Positions 30,503 to 32,274 of a stretch of 32,274 nt of DNA are shown piece by piece. The stretch lies in the NCBI GenBank assembly GCA_020832665.1, contig JAFIEG010000046.1, forward strand, positions 1-32,274, written 5' to 3'. The position numbers and the translations under genes are program-made. Origin of the DNA: Pararhodobacter sp. GTDB lineage: Bacteria > Pseudomonadota > Alphaproteobacteria > Rhodobacterales > Rhodobacteraceae. Each line of letters starts with the position of its first letter. Position 1 is the stretch's first letter. Below the pieces are notes generated by a model, which was not told where the DNA came from, made no database searches, and saw only the letters and a list, made by a program, of their open reading frames with translations.

Positions 30503-30741
30503 GCGTTGAGGGGCGAGGCATCACCCCGGCCTTCCCGCTCCCGCGTATCTCGGGCCCATTCCCCCGCTCAAATCCATGCCCTCGGTTCCGGAATCAGCCT
30601 GCGGTTCCTTTCCCGGCGCGCCGTGGGGCAGGGTTCCACCCCGGTATTCCCGCCATGGCCTGCCGCCCGCGCCCCGGACTGCGGGCAAGACCCCGTCGCC
30701 TTCCCTGTTAACGCGCCGAAGGGCGGGGTTATTCCCCGCCC
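30503..30741. repeat. Three degenerate copies of a short GC-rich element
   Basis: Copies at 30503-30538 and 30618-30653 agree at about 26 of 36 positions. A third begins at 30713 (GCGCCGAAGGGC) and contains the hairpin GGGCGGGG/CCCCGCCC (30721-30741). Spacing between starts is 115 and 95 bases. Confidence 0.5.
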
Positions 30742-30791
30742 CTGCAGCCCCCCATGCCTGAACTGCGCCGCGGTTCGCGCGGAAGGTCCGG

Positions 30792-31295
30792 TCAGCCTTC
30801 CTGGCGCATCAGATCGGTGATCAGCACATCGCGCAGGGAATCGCCCAGCTCTTCGCGGGCAATGTCGCGCAGCCGGCGACGCAGTGTCAGCAGGGTCTCG
30901 CCGCTGGTGAACACCCCTTCGAACCCGCCCATATTCGCATGATCGAACAGCGCCTGCAGGAAGCCCGCGCGCAGCCGCGCCTCGTGGCGCGAGAGAGTCA
31001 CGCCATGACCGGCCGCCATTTCAAGCGCCAGGCCAATCACCACTACCGCGCGCACGCGCTCCTCCTCGACCAACGGCACCATGAACTGGTTGGACAGCTG
31101 CAGGCTTTCGGTGCCGCCGCCGGCGGGCCGGGATGACGCCGCCGCAAACCCTGCCGCAGAATCTGCCGCCGTACCTTCCGCCGCGCCCGATGCATCCCGG
31201 GCATCTGCAGTCGCCGACGCGCGCATGAACCAACCGGCCCCGGCCCCGGCCGCAAGTCCGAACAGGACAAGGACCAGCGGAATCAGCACTTTCAT
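30792..31295 (-). CDS. FliL-like flagellar basal body-associated protein
   Basis: A 167-residue protein with one N-terminal membrane helix (about 3-25), an Ala/Ser-rich linker, and a periplasmic FliL-type domain beginning near QLSNQFMVPLVEEERVRAVVVIGLALEM. The C-terminal part (LRRRLRDIAREELGDSLRDVLITDLMRQ) matches the FliL end. FliL sits next to the stator and supports flagellar torque. It follows flgH directly: the flgH stop overlaps an ATG at 31307. I prefer ATG 31295 for its GGGGG ribosome site. The sequence is divergent from enteric FliL, so the symbol is withheld. Confidence 0.78.
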   Translation of the reverse strand: MKVLIPLVLVLFGLAAGAGAGWFMRASATADARDASGAAEGTAADSAAGFAAASSRPAGGGTESLQLSNQFMVPLVEEERVRAVVVIGLALEMAAGHGVTLSRHEARLRAGFLQALFDHANMGGFEGVFTSGETLLTLRRRLRDIAREELGDSLRDVLITDLMRQEG

Positions 31296-31306
31296 CGCAA
31301 CCCCCA

Positions 31307-32053
31307 TCAGAATGGCAGGAATATATCGGCGATCTGCTGACCGTAGCGCGGCTGCTGCACGATGCTGATATGGCCGCGCCCGCCATAGGAGATGCGCGCG
31401 CCGGCGATGCGGTCATAGGCCACCTCGTTGCGCCGCGAGATATCCTCGGGGCGGATATAGCCACTGACCAGCAACTCGCGCAGTTCGTTGTTGACGCGCA
31501 CCTCCTGGCTGCCCTCGATGCGCAAGACGCCATTGGGCAGCCGCTCGATCACAGTGCTGGCGATGCGCAGGGTCAGCCTTTCGTTGCGCGACACAGAACC
31601 CGAGCCCTGAAAACCCGAGCTGGAGGAAAGCCCCACCGCATCGTCCATGCTGGCACCGGCGGGCAGGCGCCTGTTGGCCAGTTGCGGCAGACCGAAAAGC
31701 TGGGGCACGCCCATGCTCTGATCGCCCGAGCGCGCGCGCGCTGTCTGGTTCGATATCTCGGCGCGGTCGTCGATCTCGATGACCACGGTGAGAATGTCGC
31801 CGGCGCGGCCGGCGCGGCGGTCGCCCAGAAGCGAGCGCTGCCCGGCTGACCACAGCGAGGCGCCGCCGGTGGGGCGCTCGGGCTCGACGCGCTCGGGCAG
31901 CGGCACGTTGTAGAGCGCGTGATGCTCCATGCGCGGCTCCAGCGGCGAAAATTCAGGGGCGCGGCCCACGGTTTCGAGCGGCTCGCAGGCGGCGAGCAGG
32001 AAGGGCAGGGCCAGAAGCGCGGCGCGCGCCAGGAGGTTGGGGCGGGGGTTCAT
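31307..32053 (-). CDS. flgH: Flagellar L-ring protein FlgH
   Basis: FlgH is the outer-membrane lipoprotein that forms the L-ring bushing around the flagellar rod. The 248-residue protein has a lipobox LLAAC with Cys23, and the family core: SLWSAGQRSLLGDRRAGRAGDILTVVIEI, TLRIASTVIERLPNGVLRIEGSQEVRVNNE, LLVSGYIRPEDIS and the end RNEVAYDRIAGARISYGGRG. It lies between a possible lipoprotein gene upstream, which it overlaps in ATGA (32050-32053), and a fliL-like gene downstream, forming part of a flagellar operon read leftward out of the window's right edge. Confidence 0.95.
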   Translation of the reverse strand: MNPRPNLLARAALLALPFLLAACEPLETVGRAPEFSPLEPRMEHHALYNVPLPERVEPERPTGGASLWSAGQRSLLGDRRAGRAGDILTVVIEIDDRAEISNQTARARSGDQSMGVPQLFGLPQLANRRLPAGASMDDAVGLSSSSGFQGSGSVSRNERLTLRIASTVIERLPNGVLRIEGSQEVRVNNELRELLVSGYIRPEDISRRNEVAYDRIAGARISYGGRGHISIVQQPRYGQQIADIFLPF

Positions 32054-32274
32054 TGGCAGACCTCGGCAGCGGGGAAAGGCGCGTGGACAAGCCGGCGCGG
32101 GGGAAGGGGGTGACGGATGGGCTGAAGCGCGGAGTGATGCGCGGGGCGCGCGCCGGGCGAAGGAAGCGGCGCGCGCGCGTGCGGTGCAGGTGCGGGGCCG
32201 CGTCCCCGGGCCGCGGGGGGGGTGGCCGCCGGGTCCGGCGCGTCGCCACAGGCCGCCAGCAGCAGGGCGGACGC
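32050..32274 (-). CDS. Possible Pro/Ala-rich small lipoprotein, 5' end outside the window
   Basis: The minus-strand frame entering from the right edge reads ALLLAACGDAPDPAATPP and continues as a Pro/Arg/Ala-rich segment to a TGA that overlaps the flgH ATG by four bases. The LLLAAC looks like a lipobox, and third positions are GC-rich, most so over the first 22 codons. flgA would be the expected neighbour, but this tail does not look like FlgA. Other frames are also open in this very GC-rich stretch, so the reading is uncertain. Confidence 0.35.
   Translation of the reverse strand, partial: ASALLLAACGDAPDPAATPPAARGRGPAPAPHARAPLPSPGARPAHHSALQPIRHPLPPRRLVHAPFPAAEVCQ

Larger units (their letters stand above)
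30274..30791. other. Convergent intergenic region with degenerate repeats
   Basis: No convincing gene in 518 bases. Apart from the hairpin at 30301-30328 it holds three related elements starting at 30503, 30618 and 30713, each with a GCG..G..GGGC start and a CCCCG core. The rest shows nothing recognisable. Regions between converging genes are usually much shorter in this window. Confidence 0.55.

Noticed and set aside
30506-30820. Plus-strand open frame of 104 codons in the convergent gap
   Set aside because: Pro/Ser/Arg-rich, spans the degenerate repeats and runs into the end of the fliL-like gene.

Overview
The window is high-GC chromosomal DNA from an alphaproteobacterium, most likely a member of the Rhodobacterales. 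This rests on the gene order (rsmI, yraN and gshB beside an LpoA-like lipoprotein; glnD next to murJ; dapB divergent from rbfA), on strongly GC-biased third codon positions, and on protein sequences that read like that order. I cannot name a genus. No rRNA, tRNA, CRISPR array, insertion sequence or prophage was recognised.

Layout. 1-5427: comM (+), converging on an operon read leftward: rsmI, yraN, gshB and an HSL-type esterase, broken by a 600-base non-coding gap that carries repeats. 5572-11362: lpoA-like, glnD and murJ (+), with a mosaic of short hairpins between glnD and murJ. 11438-13797: an alpha/beta hydrolase (-) divergent from succinate-semialdehyde dehydrogenase (+). 13928-15799: a secreted seven-blade RCC1 propeller joined to an M23 metallopeptidase domain. 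15890-17597 (-): dapB, an ElaB/YqjD-like membrane-anchored protein and a PF07332-like membrane protein. 17728-20596 (+): rbfA, a phosphodiester-glycosidase-like protein and selO. 20861-27466 (-): a complete branched-chain-amino-acid-type (HAAT) ABC transporter operon, livH-livM-livG-livF, then an acyl-CoA synthetase, then the binding protein. 27914-30273 (+): a translationally coupled pair, a transglutaminase-like protein with a cNMP-binding-like N-terminus and a divergent CoaBC-like flavoprotein. 30792-32274 (-): fliL-like, flgH and the end of a possible lipoprotein gene, part of a flagellar operon.

Most genes are core functions: glutathione synthesis, rRNA modification, nitrogen control (GlnD), peptidoglycan precursor flipping (MurJ), lysine/DAP synthesis (DapB), ribosome maturation (RbfA) and flagellar L-ring assembly. 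The parts that look least described are the RCC1-M23 fusion with its exact 50-residue period, the transglutaminase/CoaBC-like pair, and a family of intergenic repeats with three copies in the window. The liv-type operon with an embedded acyl-CoA synthetase suggests uptake of a carboxylic acid followed by CoA activation.
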